Shown here piece after piece: positions 26,437 through 35,037 of a stretch of 64,000 nucleotides of DNA. This DNA comes from Metabacillus litoralis (GTDB taxonomy: Bacteria > Bacillota > Bacilli > Bacillales > Bacillaceae). Where the stretch lies: contig NZ_JAIVKL010000001.1 in assembly GCF_020524045.1 (NCBI RefSeq), positions 372,001 through 436,000 of the forward strand, written 5' to 3'. Each line of letters begins with the position of its first letter. Position 1 is the first letter of the stretch. The position numbers and the translations under genes are program-made. The notes below the pieces were generated by a model. The model saw only the letters and a program-made list of their open reading frames with translations, was not told where the DNA came from and did not search any database.

Positions 26437-28485
26437 TTAATCTAATTTCTCTCCATTAAGGATACCTGAATTCGTTAATTGTTTTCTTAAACCATTGTAT
26501 TTCTCTTCTTGCCAAAAAGCATCTGAACGTACTAACTCTACTGCATCTTGTCTTGCTACTTCTAATGCGCGATAATCATGTACCATATCTGCCACTTTAA
26601 AAATTGGCATTCCACTTTGTTTTTTACCAAAGAAATCTCCAGGCCCTCTTAGCTCAAGATCTCTTTCAGATAACACAAAACCATCATTAGTTTCTGTCAT
26701 AATCTTCATTCGTTCTTTTCCCGTTTCAGATTTAGGATCAGCTAATAATATACAATAGGATTGTTCACTACCTCTTCCAACACGACCACGAAGTTGGTGA
26801 AGTTGTGATAACCCAAAACGTTCAGCATCATATATAACCATTGTTGTAGCATTTGGTACATTTACCCCTACCTCAACAACCGTTGTTGATACTAATACAT
26901 GAACTTCATTATCACTAAAGCTTCTCATGACAGCATCTTTTTCATCAGAACTTAGTCGACCATGCATGAGGCCAACCTTATATCGACCTTGATAATAGTC
27001 TGTAAGCATACTGTGAACATCCAAAGCATTTTGCACATCAAGCTTTTCTGACTCTTCTATCAAAGGACATATTACATATGCTTGACGCCCTTTTGCTATT
27101 TCTTTTTCGATAAATGCTATGATTCTCTCTAACATATCTGGCTTCACCCAATATGTTTCAATCGTCTTTCTACCAGCAGGCAATTCATCAATGACAGACA
27201 CATCCATTTCACCAAATGCGGTAATAGCAAGTGTTCGTGGAATGGGAGTTGCTGTCATAAATAACACATCTGTATTTTTTCCCTTTTCACGAAGCATCCG
27301 TCTTTGTTCAACTCCAAAACGATGTTGCTCATCTGTTATGACTAAGCCTAATGTATGAAAATTAATTTCATCCTGTATTAGAGCGTGAGTACCAATCAGT
27401 AAATGAATTTCGTTATTCTTGAGTTTTTCTAATAATTCTCTTCGTTTCTTCCCTTTAACCGAACTAGTTAAAAGAGCAACATTTATATCAAAGGGTTCGA
27501 ACAATTTTATGAGTGATTCGGCATGTTGTTCAGCTAGAATCTCAGTTGGAACCATTAATGCTCCCTGATATCCTGATAATATAGTTGCATAGATCGAAAT
27601 CGCAGCAACAACTGTTTTCCCTGATCCAACATCTCCCTGAAGCAATCGATTCATTCGATATGGTGATTTCATATCACTCAATATTTCATCGATTACTCGC
27701 GATTGAGCAATTGTTAAGGGAAAAGGCAATGCTTTGATAAAGTGATCAAGAGTTTCCTTTGGGTATTGTTGATTAAGACCTTTAGACTGTTCTCTTTGCA
27801 CTTTACGTAACGCTTGCATTTTCAATTGAAATAACAAAAACTCTTCATAGACAAACCTTCTTCTTGCTTGTTTTAAACTGGCTTGTTCGATAGGAGCATG
27901 AATGGTTTGAATCGCTTGCTTTCTTGTGATAAGCTTGTATTTTTCTAAAAGCTCTATCGGAAGAATTTCCTCTATCTCATCTATATATTCTTTCATTGCG
28001 ACAGAGATAAACTTCCTCATCCCTTTAACAGTAAGCTTTCCTTTTACAGAATAAACAGGTTCAATACCAGATATTTCTTGTTTAGGGCCAAATACTAATT
28101 CTTGCGCAGTAATCGTTTGTCTATTCTTATCCCACTTACCAGTGACAGTAACTATTGAATTCAGAGAAAGCTTGTTTTTAAAATAAGGTCTGTTAAAACA
28201 AACGACTGAAAGTAAATAGCGACCAACTAGTAATCTAAACGTTAATCTAGAACGTTTTTTTCCAAAGTAAGTAAGAACAGCTTCACTATGAACTTTACCT
28301 TCAACTGTAACACGTTCATCATGTTTAACTTCCTCTAGATCTCGTAAACTATTATCATCATAACGATAAGGAAAATACTCTATTAAGTCATTAATAGAAT
28401 AAATCCCTATATCATGTAATAGTTCTGCCGTTTCTTCTCCGACTCCCTTTAAATGATCAATTGGTTCTAATAATCTATTTTCCAC
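26437..28485 (-). CDS. recG: ATP-dependent DNA helicase RecG
   Basis: RecG remodels branched DNA at stalled forks and recombination intermediates. The 682-residue protein has an N-terminal wedge (OB-fold) domain (about 1 to 230) and a superfamily 2 helicase core. Visible motifs are Walker A GDVGSGKT (284-291), the DEQH box in VITDEQHRFG, FMTATPIPRTL, and motif VI HQLRGRVGRGSEQSYC. The C-terminal ERDLELRGPGDFFGKKQSG motif is typical of RecG. It starts 1 bp after the sdaAA stop, so it is read from the serine dehydratase transcript, and a terminator follows. Confidence 0.97.
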   Translation of the reverse strand: MENRLLEPIDHLKGVGEETAELLHDIGIYSINDLIEYFPYRYDDNSLRDLEEVKHDERVTVEGKVHSEAVLTYFGKKRSRLTFRLLVGRYLLSVVCFNRPYFKNKLSLNSIVTVTGKWDKNRQTITAQELVFGPKQEISGIEPVYSVKGKLTVKGMRKFISVAMKEYIDEIEEILPIELLEKYKLITRKQAIQTIHAPIEQASLKQARRRFVYEEFLLFQLKMQALRKVQREQSKGLNQQYPKETLDHFIKALPFPLTIAQSRVIDEILSDMKSPYRMNRLLQGDVGSGKTVVAAISIYATILSGYQGALMVPTEILAEQHAESLIKLFEPFDINVALLTSSVKGKKRRELLEKLKNNEIHLLIGTHALIQDEINFHTLGLVITDEQHRFGVEQRRMLREKGKNTDVLFMTATPIPRTLAITAFGEMDVSVIDELPAGRKTIETYWVKPDMLERIIAFIEKEIAKGRQAYVICPLIEESEKLDVQNALDVHSMLTDYYQGRYKVGLMHGRLSSDEKDAVMRSFSDNEVHVLVSTTVVEVGVNVPNATTMVIYDAERFGLSQLHQLRGRVGRGSEQSYCILLADPKSETGKERMKIMTETNDGFVLSERDLELRGPGDFFGKKQSGMPIFKVADMVHDYRALEVARQDAVELVRSDAFWQEEKYNGLRKQLTNSGILNGEKLD

Positions 28486-28486
28486 A

Positions 28487-29365
28487 TTATTTTTGCGAAT
28501 CTCCGAAAATCTTGGCCTTCAGTTGTTGACCTGTTGGAGTCGCTGCTAACCCCCCTTGCGCTGTTTCTTTTAAGGCATTTGGCATTGTTTGACCTATTTT
28601 AAACATGGCATCAATGACTTCATCACATGGAATTCTACTAGTTATTCCCGCAAGTGCCATATCTGCTGCAACCATAGCATTAGCTGCTCCCATTGCGTTT
28701 CTTTTTACACAAGGTACCTCAACTAGACCTGCTACAGGATCACATACAAGGCCTAGCATGTTTTTCAATGTAATTGCCATTGCTGTGGCTGCTTGTTGTG
28801 GTGTTCCTCCAGCTAGTTCAACAATTGCTGCTGCAGCCATACCTGAAGCAGATCCCACTTCAGCCTGACAGCCACCTGCAGCACCTGAGATCGAGGCATT
28901 ATTGGCAATAACAAAACCAAAAGCACCTGAAGTAAATAAAAACTCAACCATTTCTTCCCGACTTGGTTGTAATTTATTTTTCACAGCGAAAAGTGTACCA
29001 GGTACTACACCAGCTGAACCAGCGGTAGGTGTTGCACAAATGGTTCCCATGGCTGCATTCACTTCATTTGTTGCAACTGCTTTACTTACAGCATCGAGAA
29101 TTGTACTTCCTGACAGGAAATTCCCTTCATCAATATACTTTTGTAAAAGAACAGCATCTCCGCCAGTTAAACCAGAATGTGATTTTACTCCTGCTAACCC
29201 CTTCTCAACAGCTTGTTCCATGACTTCTAGGTTACGTTCCATTTGTGCCATTACATCTTCTCTTGATCTATTTGTTACATCACACTCTTGCTGAATCATT
29301 ATTTCCGCTATTTTTACACCTTTATCTTCAGCTAAAGAAACAAGTTCTTTTACATTTCGAAACAT
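28487..29365 (-). CDS. sdaAA: L-serine dehydratase, alpha subunit
   Basis: With SdaAB it forms the iron-sulfur L-serine dehydratase that converts serine to pyruvate and ammonia. The 292-residue protein carries the catalytic domain motifs GLTGGDAVLLQKY, CATPTAGSAGVVPG, SGAAGGCQAEVGSASGMAAA and LVCDPVAGLVEVPC. The cysteines in these motifs are the likely cluster ligands. Its ATG is preceded by GAGGGGGAAAAATCATT. It lies 40 bp after sdaAB and 1 bp before recG, an order conserved in B. subtilis. Confidence 0.95.
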   Translation of the reverse strand: MFRNVKELVSLAEDKGVKIAEIMIQQECDVTNRSREDVMAQMERNLEVMEQAVEKGLAGVKSHSGLTGGDAVLLQKYIDEGNFLSGSTILDAVSKAVATNEVNAAMGTICATPTAGSAGVVPGTLFAVKNKLQPSREEMVEFLFTSGAFGFVIANNASISGAAGGCQAEVGSASGMAAAAIVELAGGTPQQAATAMAITLKNMLGLVCDPVAGLVEVPCVKRNAMGAANAMVAADMALAGITSRIPCDEVIDAMFKIGQTMPNALKETAQGGLAATPTGQQLKAKIFGDSQK

Positions 29366-29405
29366 AATGATTTTTCCCCCTCATTAACAGATTTAACAAT
29401 GTCAA

Positions 29406-30068
29406 TTAATCGTCTATTTTAGTCACTTGTAATATATTTGGTAAGGTTTTTAGTTCCTCTATCACTTCTTTACTTAAATTCTGATCTGTTTCAATTGTCA
29501 TTAATGCAACTTGACCAACTTCTTTTCTTGAAACATCCATATGACCAATATTTATTGCATGTTTTGCCAATACATTAGCTACCGCAGCGATTGCACCATA
29601 ACGATCATTATGAACAACTAAAATAGCTGGATGGTTTCCAGATAGCTTTAATTCAAAACCATTAAGTTCTGTAATTTCAATTTTCCCTCCACCAATTGAA
29701 ACACCAACTAATTCTAACTGCCCATAATCATCCCCGATAATAAGTCTAGCTGTATTGGGATGATCAGTAACAGCATCTTCTTCAATAAATGAAATTTTCA
29801 TCCCTTTATCTTTTGCTATTTCCATTGCTGATTTAATTCTTTCATCAAATGTGTCAAAATCAAGTAAACCACCAATTAAAGCAACATCTGTTCCATGTCC
29901 AAGATATGTTTGTGCAAATGACCCATAAAGAGAAATAGTTGCCCATTTAGGTTCTCTATCAAATAACGTTCGTGCCACACGACCAATTCTAGCTGCTCCT
30001 GCTGTATGTGAACTAGAAGGACCAATCATAATTGGTCCAATAATATCAAAAACACTTCGGTATTTCAT
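29406..30068 (-). CDS. sdaAB: L-serine dehydratase, beta subunit
   Basis: This is the regulatory and interface subunit of the Firmicutes-type serine dehydratase. The 220-residue protein has the N-terminal SDH-beta domain (DIIGPIMIGPSSSHTAGAAR, then FAQTYLGHGTDVALIGGLL). A C-terminal ACT domain (about 148 to 220: ILVVHNDRYGAIAAVANVLA, VGQVALMTIETDQ) is expected to sense serine. The start has AGGAGAGGATAAGCG. About 250 bp with the fakA terminator separate it from fakA, so it probably has its own promoter. Confidence 0.95.
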   Translation of the reverse strand: MKYRSVFDIIGPIMIGPSSSHTAGAARIGRVARTLFDREPKWATISLYGSFAQTYLGHGTDVALIGGLLDFDTFDERIKSAMEIAKDKGMKISFIEEDAVTDHPNTARLIIGDDYGQLELVGVSIGGGKIEITELNGFELKLSGNHPAILVVHNDRYGAIAAVANVLAKHAINIGHMDVSRKEVGQVALMTIETDQNLSKEVIEELKTLPNILQVTKIDD

Positions 30069-30268
30069 CGCTTATCCTCTCCTCATTTCATTTCATTATA
30101 GGTAACAGAGTAAAAGATACGTAATAAATTTGATTTATAAATATAAGTTGAATTTAATGTAATTAAAATACTTTCTAACTCTTAGTTTAACAGATTTTAT
30201 TCCTTACAGTACGTAGACAAAAACAACTGAGAAATATTTATTTATTCAAAAATTTCTATGAATTCATT

Positions 30269-30311
30269 AAACAAAAGAAAACCCGGCCAAGGGCCGAGTT
30301 TTCTTTTGTTT
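30269..30311 (-). terminator. Strong terminator after fakA
   Basis: AACAAAAGAAAACTCGGCC and GGCCGGGTTTTCTTTTGTT pair over 19 bp with one G-U, around a 3-nt loop. The T-rich 3' arm serves as the tail. It lies 6 bp past the fakA stop on the minus strand. Confidence 0.9.
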
Positions 30312-30317
30312 AATAGC

Positions 30318-31988
30318 TTATTCTACTGAGAATATATATGAGTAAAGAGGTTGTTCTCCTTTATGAACCTCAACCTCAACATGATCAAATTGTTCCTCAG
30401 CAAATGTAACAAGTTCGCTTACTTCATCATCATTTGCATCTTCACCTTGAATAATGGTTAATATCTCATCATCCTCAGTAATCATTTCAGATAATAACTT
30501 TTTAGAAGCTAACAATTGATCGCGTTCAGTTAAAATTATTTTACCATTTGAGATTCCCATAAAGTCACCTTTTGCAATATCAAGGCCATCAATATTTGTA
30601 TCTCTTACAGCAAAAGTTATTTGACCACTCTTTACACTACTTAAAGCTTCTACCATAATCTTTTCAACATCACTAGGCTCTGCAGTAGGATTAAAAGATA
30701 GTAACGCTGCCATTCCTTGTGGAACAGTTTTAGAAGGAATCACAATAACATGTTCATCTACTACAGAGGCAGCTTGCTGTGCCGCCATAACGATATTTGA
30801 ATTATTAGGTAGTATAATTATATTATCTGCATTTACTTCACGAATGGCTTTCACAATATCCTCCGTGCTCGGATTCATCGTCTGTCCGCCCTCAATTACT
30901 ATATTTGCACCAATACTTTTAAATAATTCTGCTATTCCTTTGCCCATTGAAACTGTGACAATGCCAAACTTACTTCTTTCTTTTTTTGTTTCATTTGTTA
31001 AAGGAGTTTCCTTGTCTACTTTCTCACCAACAATATCTGTATGCTGTTGACGCATATTTTCAATTTTCATGTTAATGAGATTACCATACTTTTGACCATA
31101 TGATAAAACATCACCAGGATGTTCAGCATGAATATGTACTTTAGCCAGATCTTCATCGGCAATAACTAGCAATGAGTCTCCAAATTGACTTAAATCATTA
31201 CGAAAATCTTCTTCATTAAATTTCTTCTTGCCATCTTCAAAACGAACCATAAATTCAGTACAATAACCAAATTCAATGTCTTCTGTGTTCATATGACCTT
31301 GAACATTTTTATGATGCTCAGCATTCACAAGATCGTTCATTGAAAGCCTATTAGCATTTATTTCTAATTTTTCGCCTTTTAATATAGCTAAAAACCCTTC
31401 ATAAACAAATACTAATCCTTGTCCACCACTATCTACTACTCCAACTTCTTTTAGAACGGGAAGGAGATCGGGTGTTCGCTTTAAGGAAGCTTCAGCCTCT
31501 TTTAATGTTATTTCCATTAATATATCAATTGATGTTTCAGTTTCTGAAGCAATAACTGCTGCTCTTGCTGCATCCTTTGCTACAGTTAATATTGTACCCT
31601 CAACAGGCTTCATAACTGCTTTGTAAGCTGTATCTACACCTGCCTGAAGTGCATCAGCAAATTCAATAGCTGTAATTTGAGCCTTTGATTCAATTGATTT
31701 TGAAAACCCTCTAAATAATTGAGATAAAATAACACCTGAATTACCTCTAGCACCCATAAGTAAACCCTTTGATAGCGCCTGACCAACTTTACCAATATGC
31801 TCTGATTGATGGTTTCGTACTTCTTTAGCTCCTGATGTAATCGATAAATTCATATTTGTTCCAGTGTCTCCATCAGGAACTGGAAAAACGTTAAGGGCAT
31901 CGACTAATTTTGCATTATTCGATAGGTGGTCTGCACCTTGCAAGATCATCTCTGCAAAACGCTTACCATCTAAAGTTGTAATTGACAC
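30318..31988 (-). CDS. fakA: Fatty acid kinase FakA (YloV)
   Basis: FakA phosphorylates fatty acids held by FakB proteins, feeding exogenous fatty acids into phospholipids. The 556-residue protein has the N-terminal DAK2 (Dha kinase-like) ATP domain with NVFPVPDGDTGTNMNLS (about 29 to 45), GARGNSGVILSQLFRG and VVDSGGQGLVFVYEG. The middle and C-terminal domains follow (GYCTEFMVRF, HIHAEHPGDVLSYG, IVTVSMGKGIAELF, IILPNNSNIVMAA). It starts with GTG at 31986-31988, behind GGAGGAAACTACCT. It is coupled to yloU upstream, as in B. subtilis. Confidence 0.94.
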   Translation of the reverse strand: MSITTLDGKRFAEMILQGADHLSNNAKLVDALNVFPVPDGDTGTNMNLSITSGAKEVRNHQSEHIGKVGQALSKGLLMGARGNSGVILSQLFRGFSKSIESKAQITAIEFADALQAGVDTAYKAVMKPVEGTILTVAKDAARAAVIASETETSIDILMEITLKEAEASLKRTPDLLPVLKEVGVVDSGGQGLVFVYEGFLAILKGEKLEINANRLSMNDLVNAEHHKNVQGHMNTEDIEFGYCTEFMVRFEDGKKKFNEEDFRNDLSQFGDSLLVIADEDLAKVHIHAEHPGDVLSYGQKYGNLINMKIENMRQQHTDIVGEKVDKETPLTNETKKERSKFGIVTVSMGKGIAELFKSIGANIVIEGGQTMNPSTEDIVKAIREVNADNIIILPNNSNIVMAAQQAASVVDEHVIVIPSKTVPQGMAALLSFNPTAEPSDVEKIMVEALSSVKSGQITFAVRDTNIDGLDIAKGDFMGISNGKIILTERDQLLASKKLLSEMITEDDEILTIIQGEDANDDEVSELVTFAEEQFDHVEVEVHKGEQPLYSYIFSVE

Positions 31989-32005
31989 AGGTAGTTTCCT
32001 CCTTA

Positions 32006-32368
32006 CTATGGGTTCGATACACGAACTCCTTGTACAAAAATGTTAACGGAATCAACAGAAAGCCCAACCGTTTGATCTAACGTATATCTTACTTTCGTTT
32101 GAACGTTATGTGCGACTTCAGAAATTTTTGTACCATAGCTGACGATAATGTACATATCAATATTTATTGATTCATCATCTTGGCGAACTATAACACCTCT
32201 GCTAAAGTTTTCTTTCCTTAGAATCTCTGTAAAGCCGTCTTTTATTTGATTCTTTGATGCCATTCCAACAATACCGTAGCAGTCAATTGCGGCACCGCCC
32301 GCAACAGTTGCAATGACCTCATTGGATATATCAATTTGTCCGTACTTAGTTTTTAATTCAATGGACAT
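32006..32368 (-). CDS. yloU: Asp23/Gls24 family protein YloU
   Basis: This 120-residue protein of the Asp23 (DUF322) envelope-stress family shows ISNEVIATVAGGAAIDCYGIVGMA (about 15 to 38) and VDMYIIV-type strands (NIDMYIIVSYGTKISEVAHNV). It ends with VNIFVQGVRV. Proteins of this family associate with membrane-envelope homeostasis, but the role of YloU is not clear. The ATG has AAAGGGGGAACCATC in front. It starts the yloU-fakA operon and faces rpmB across a shared promoter region. Confidence 0.93.
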   Translation of the reverse strand: MSIELKTKYGQIDISNEVIATVAGGAAIDCYGIVGMASKNQIKDGFTEILRKENFSRGVIVRQDDESINIDMYIIVSYGTKISEVAHNVQTKVRYTLDQTVGLSVDSVNIFVQGVRVSNP

Positions 32369-32478
32369 GATGGTTCCCCCTTTGGAATTGTTCGCACTGG
32401 CTATAGTTATTTTACTATAAGCAACTTCATTTTAAAAGCGATTATAAGTCCGAAGTGAAAAAAGCATACATCCTTATT

Positions 32479-32509
32479 ATTATACAACAACATAAAAAAA
32501 CTATGTCAA
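32479..32509 (-). promoter_or_regulatory. Candidate sigma-A promoter of yloU-fakA
   Basis: On the minus strand a perfect TTGACA (32504-32509) and a perfect TATAAT (32479-32484) are separated by 19 bp, which is longer than optimal. It lies 110 bp upstream of yloU in the divergent region shared with rpmB. I found no equally good promoter for rpmB there. Confidence 0.5.
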
Positions 32510-32646
32510 GGAAAAATTCTTGAAAGGACTACATCAGAAGTATTGCAATCTAATGGTAGTTATGATAAATTATTAAAGTATCTCATGGCTATGTACATGA
32601 CTATCGTAAAATATGTAAGGTTTTTTTGTAGTAAGGAGGGAATAAC

Positions 32647-32835
32647 ATGGCACGTAAATGCGTTGTTACTGGTAGAAAGACACGCTCAGGTAATTCACGT
32701 TCTCACGCGATGAACGCTAACAAACGTACTTGGGGCGCAAACCTTCAAAAAGTTCGCATCTTAGTTAACGGTAAACCTAAAAAAGTATATGTATCTGCTC
32801 GCGCTTTAAGATCTGGTAAAGTTGAGCGAGTTTAA
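32647..32835 (+). CDS. rpmB: 50S ribosomal protein L28
   Basis: L28 is a small basic ribosomal protein. The 62-residue product is the usual one: [34 protein letters not shown] and [15 protein letters not shown]. It has one cysteine near the N-terminus and no CxxC zinc pairs. GTAAGGAGGGAATAAC provides a strong ribosome binding site. It is one of the few plus-strand genes here, transcribed divergently from yloU and ending at a bidirectional terminator shared with spoVM. Confidence 0.98.
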   Translation: MARKCVVTGRKTRSGNSRSHAMNANKRTWGANLQKVRILVNGKPKKVYVSARALRSGKVERV

Positions 32836-33027
32836 TTTTATTAAGCTCACTTAATGAACATTCAAAAAGAAGGTAGCGAAGCTATAAAACTTTTAATCAA
32901 ATAAAGATTTAAATGCTTAACGAACACCTTTTTGAAAGAACCTATAAAGCAGAAAACATGAATGATAGCTTATCCTAGTAGCTTATTGCTGCTTTGTTTC
33001 ATATTTATACGATATTAAACGAATAAG

Positions 33028-33067
33028 CTAAGAAAAAAGCACCGAACATAACGGTGCTTTTTTCTTA
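33028..33067. terminator. Bidirectional terminator between rpmB and spoVM
   Basis: AAAAAAGCACCG and CGGTGCTTTTTT pair perfectly over 12 bp around a 7-nt loop, with CTAAG and CTTAG extending the stem. The A/T runs give a T tail on both strands. The right side overlaps the spoVM stop codon. Confidence 0.9.
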
Positions 33068-33145
33068 GTCTTTTTTAAATGAACCGAGCATCGCTCGAAC
33101 AATTCCTCCTAAAAACTTTGGTAATTTGATCGTATAGAATTTCAT
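33065..33145 (-). CDS. spoVM: Stage V sporulation protein M
   Basis: SpoVM is a 26-residue amphipathic peptide that recognises the convex curvature of the forespore membrane and anchors SpoIVA, starting coat and cortex assembly. The frame encodes MKFYTIKLPKFLGGIVRAML followed by GSFKKD, the sequence known from Bacillus, including the Pro9 important for curvature sensing. GGAGGGAAACA precedes the ATG. The gene is too short for routine ORF thresholds. It lies between rpmB and thiN, exactly as in B. subtilis, and shows that the organism sporulates or descends recently from one that does. Confidence 0.97.
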   Translation of the reverse strand: MKFYTIKLPKFLGGIVRAMLGSFKKD

Positions 33146-33245
33146 TGTTTCCCTCCTCAACCAAATCAATTAAACAAGTTTTTGTTAGCTTGTTCAAAGG
33201 TGTAAATAATTCGTCAATTTCAAAAATATAAATCAGTTCTCTAGC

Positions 33246-33273
33246 ATTATATTCAAGTTTCTTAAAAAAATGA
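33246..33273 (-). promoter_or_regulatory. Candidate sigma-E promoter of spoVM
   Basis: On the minus strand TCATTT (33268-33273) and AATATAAT (33246-33253) are separated by 14 bp. This resembles the mother-cell sigma-E pattern (ATATT-type -35, about 14 bp, CATACAAT). It lies about 100 bp upstream of spoVM, which is known to depend on sigma-E in B. subtilis. Confidence 0.4.
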
Positions 33274-33302
33274 CGCCTATAACCATTTTGGACAAACAGT
33301 GC

Positions 33303-33947
33303 TCAATCACGGCTTCTTATTAGTAATAATATGCCGTCTTCAAAAGAAAAAGTACCTACTTCATGAATGAGTTCATTACTTATACATAATGTTGATCCCA
33401 GTTTAATATGACAATTATTTAATGGATACTTAAACCCTTTTAAGGTTATTCCCCTCACCTCTAAGCTTATAGGTATAAGTGATGTATATTTTTTTTCATC
33501 GTCTTTCCTTATTGTATATGTACCCGGTGTATAAAGCGTGATATGATTTTGTTTATCTATAATTTCGATCATGCTATCAAATTCAATTGATTGCATAAGC
33601 AGGTAGATATTTGCTAGTAAATGATCAATTCTTCCTCCTGTTGCACCAAAGATATGAACTTTAGTAGGCCTTTGTTTTATCGCCCATTCTAACGCAATTT
33701 CAGTATCTGTTTTATCTTTTTCAGGTGAGAATGACAACACTTCTTTTCCAATATCAATTAACTGTTTTTTTTCACTTGAAGAAATAGAATCAAAATCTCC
33801 AAAAGCAAACTGATATGGTAATCCAAATTCCTTGATGTATTTAACACCACCATCAACACCAATCCATATAACATCATCATTGTGATATTTTACTAAATTC
33901 GCTAAGTTCTCTCTTGGGCCACCTGCAACTATTGCAATTGTTTTCAT
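33303..33947 (-). CDS. thiN: Thiamine pyrophosphokinase
   Basis: ThiN makes thiamine diphosphate from thiamine and ATP. The 214-residue protein has the family motifs IAIVAGGPRENL, WIGVDGGVKYI, FAFGDFDSISSSE and PEKDKTDTEIALEWAI in the catalytic domain. It also has HIFGATGGRIDHLLANI, and a beta-rich C-terminal thiamine-binding domain (about 135 to 214). I chose the ATG at 33945-33947 because AAAGGAG precedes it by 6 nt and the length then equals the B. subtilis enzyme. The frame is open 72 bp further upstream without a ribosome binding site. A terminator separates it from the small gene upstream. Confidence 0.95.
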   Translation of the reverse strand: MKTIAIVAGGPRENLANLVKYHNDDVIWIGVDGGVKYIKEFGLPYQFAFGDFDSISSSEKKQLIDIGKEVLSFSPEKDKTDTEIALEWAIKQRPTKVHIFGATGGRIDHLLANIYLLMQSIEFDSMIEIIDKQNHITLYTPGTYTIRKDDEKKYTSLIPISLEVRGITLKGFKYPLNNCHIKLGSTLCISNELIHEVGTFSFEDGILLLIRSRD

Positions 33948-34086
33948 GGTTTCTCCTTTACTACTTACCTTCATTCTTAAAATGATTAAAAAGATTAAGG
34001 TACCATTTATTGGCGACAAGCATAGATGTTAAAGTCTAGAGCTTACCCCAAAACTAAAGTAACTTATTACATTTTTGCTCAATAAG

Positions 34087-34118
34087 AAAAAGCCTGACAT
34101 ATAATGTCAGAGCTTTTC
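34087..34118 (-). terminator. Terminator after the small gene downstream of rpe
   Basis: On the minus strand AAAAGCTCTGACAT and ATGTCAGGCTTTTT pair with one mismatch around a 3-nt loop, and the T-rich arm continues as TTTTTCTTATT. It follows the small gene's stop codon by 4 bp. Confidence 0.85.
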
Positions 34119-34121
34119 AAT

Positions 34122-34298
34122 TTAACTTGAGCTATCATCATAGTCATATCTAAATCCATCATTCTGAGCAGAAGAAGTAATGTCTATTTTTTTTAAAACT
34201 GTTTCAAACTGTTCAATTTCTTCATAATCAGTACTGTTAATAGATGCAGCCTTTAACGCTTGTTCAATAATAGCTATATCATTTTTTGAAATCTCCAT
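34122..34298 (-). CDS. Small acidic protein of 58 residues, unknown function
   Basis: This frame is shorter than usual annotation cut-offs but has every sign of a gene. A near-perfect ribosome binding site (AAAGGAGGGATTTT) precedes the ATG, and a strong terminator starts 4 bp after the stop. It lies 83 bp after rpe on the same strand. The product is acidic and soluble: a predicted helix MEISKNDIAIIEQALKAAS, a second helical stretch DYEEIEQFETVLKKI, then a tail of Asp, Tyr and Ser (RYDYDDSSS). No cysteines or membrane segment are present. I do not recognise the family. B. subtilis has rpe followed directly by thiN, as far as I know, so this may be an addition in this lineage. Confidence 0.75.
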   Translation of the reverse strand: MEISKNDIAIIEQALKAASINSTDYEEIEQFETVLKKIDITSSAQNDGFRYDYDDSSS

Positions 34299-34381
34299 AA
34301 AATCCCTCCTTTATTTATTTCGACAGTAGTCTACTCTTTACTAGGATGGGACTTTTCTGGATTATTTATGAACCTATTTTT

Positions 34382-35035
34382 TTATTTAGTTGCTTGCTTC
34401 AACTCTTTAATTGCTTTACTTCTATCTTCTTTATTAAAAATTGCTGAACCTGCTACCAGCACTGATGCTCCAGCTTCAACCACTTGCTTAGCAGTTACAT
34501 CATTAATCCCACCATCTACTTCAATTTCGATAGACAAATTTTTTGTTTTAATTAAGTCAGATAATTGTTTAATCTTTGGTAACACTTGTGGAATAAATGC
34601 TTGCCCCCCAAAACCAGGATTAACAGTCATTAACAATACCATATCGATATCTTCTAAAACGTGGATAATCGACTCAATAGGTGTATGTGGATTAAGTACT
34701 ACACCTGCTTTAATTCCTTGAGACTTAATTAATTGGATTGTTCGATGCAAATGTTTACAAGCTTCCACATGAACAGTTATGATATCTGCACCAGCTTCCA
34801 CAAATTGAGGAATATATTGATCAGGCTGTTCAATCATTAAATGCACATCTAGTGGTAATTTAGTAATTGGACGTATAGCTTGAACAATCAATGGACCAAT
34901 TGTAATATTTGGCACAAAATGTCCATCCATCACATCTACGTGAATATATTCAGCACCAGCATTTTCTACATCTTTTATCTCTTCTCCCAATTTTGCAAAG
35001 TCTGCCGATAAGATTGAAGGAGCGATCTTAATCAT
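34382..35035 (-). CDS. rpe: Ribulose-phosphate 3-epimerase
   Basis: Rpe interconverts ribulose 5-phosphate and xylulose 5-phosphate in the pentose phosphate pathway. The 217-residue TIM barrel has the motifs [32 protein letters not shown] (metal ligands His and Asp), [29 protein letters not shown] and [12 protein letters not shown]. These give the full set of catalytic residues. Its ATG lies 2 bp after the rsgA stop with GAGGT nearby, so the two are coupled. Confidence 0.97.
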   Translation of the reverse strand: MIKIAPSILSADFAKLGEEIKDVENAGAEYIHVDVMDGHFVPNITIGPLIVQAIRPITKLPLDVHLMIEQPDQYIPQFVEAGADIITVHVEACKHLHRTIQLIKSQGIKAGVVLNPHTPIESIIHVLEDIDMVLLMTVNPGFGGQAFIPQVLPKIKQLSDLIKTKNLSIEIEVDGGINDVTAKQVVEAGASVLVAGSAIFNKEDRSKAIKELKQATK

Positions 35036-35037
35036 AA

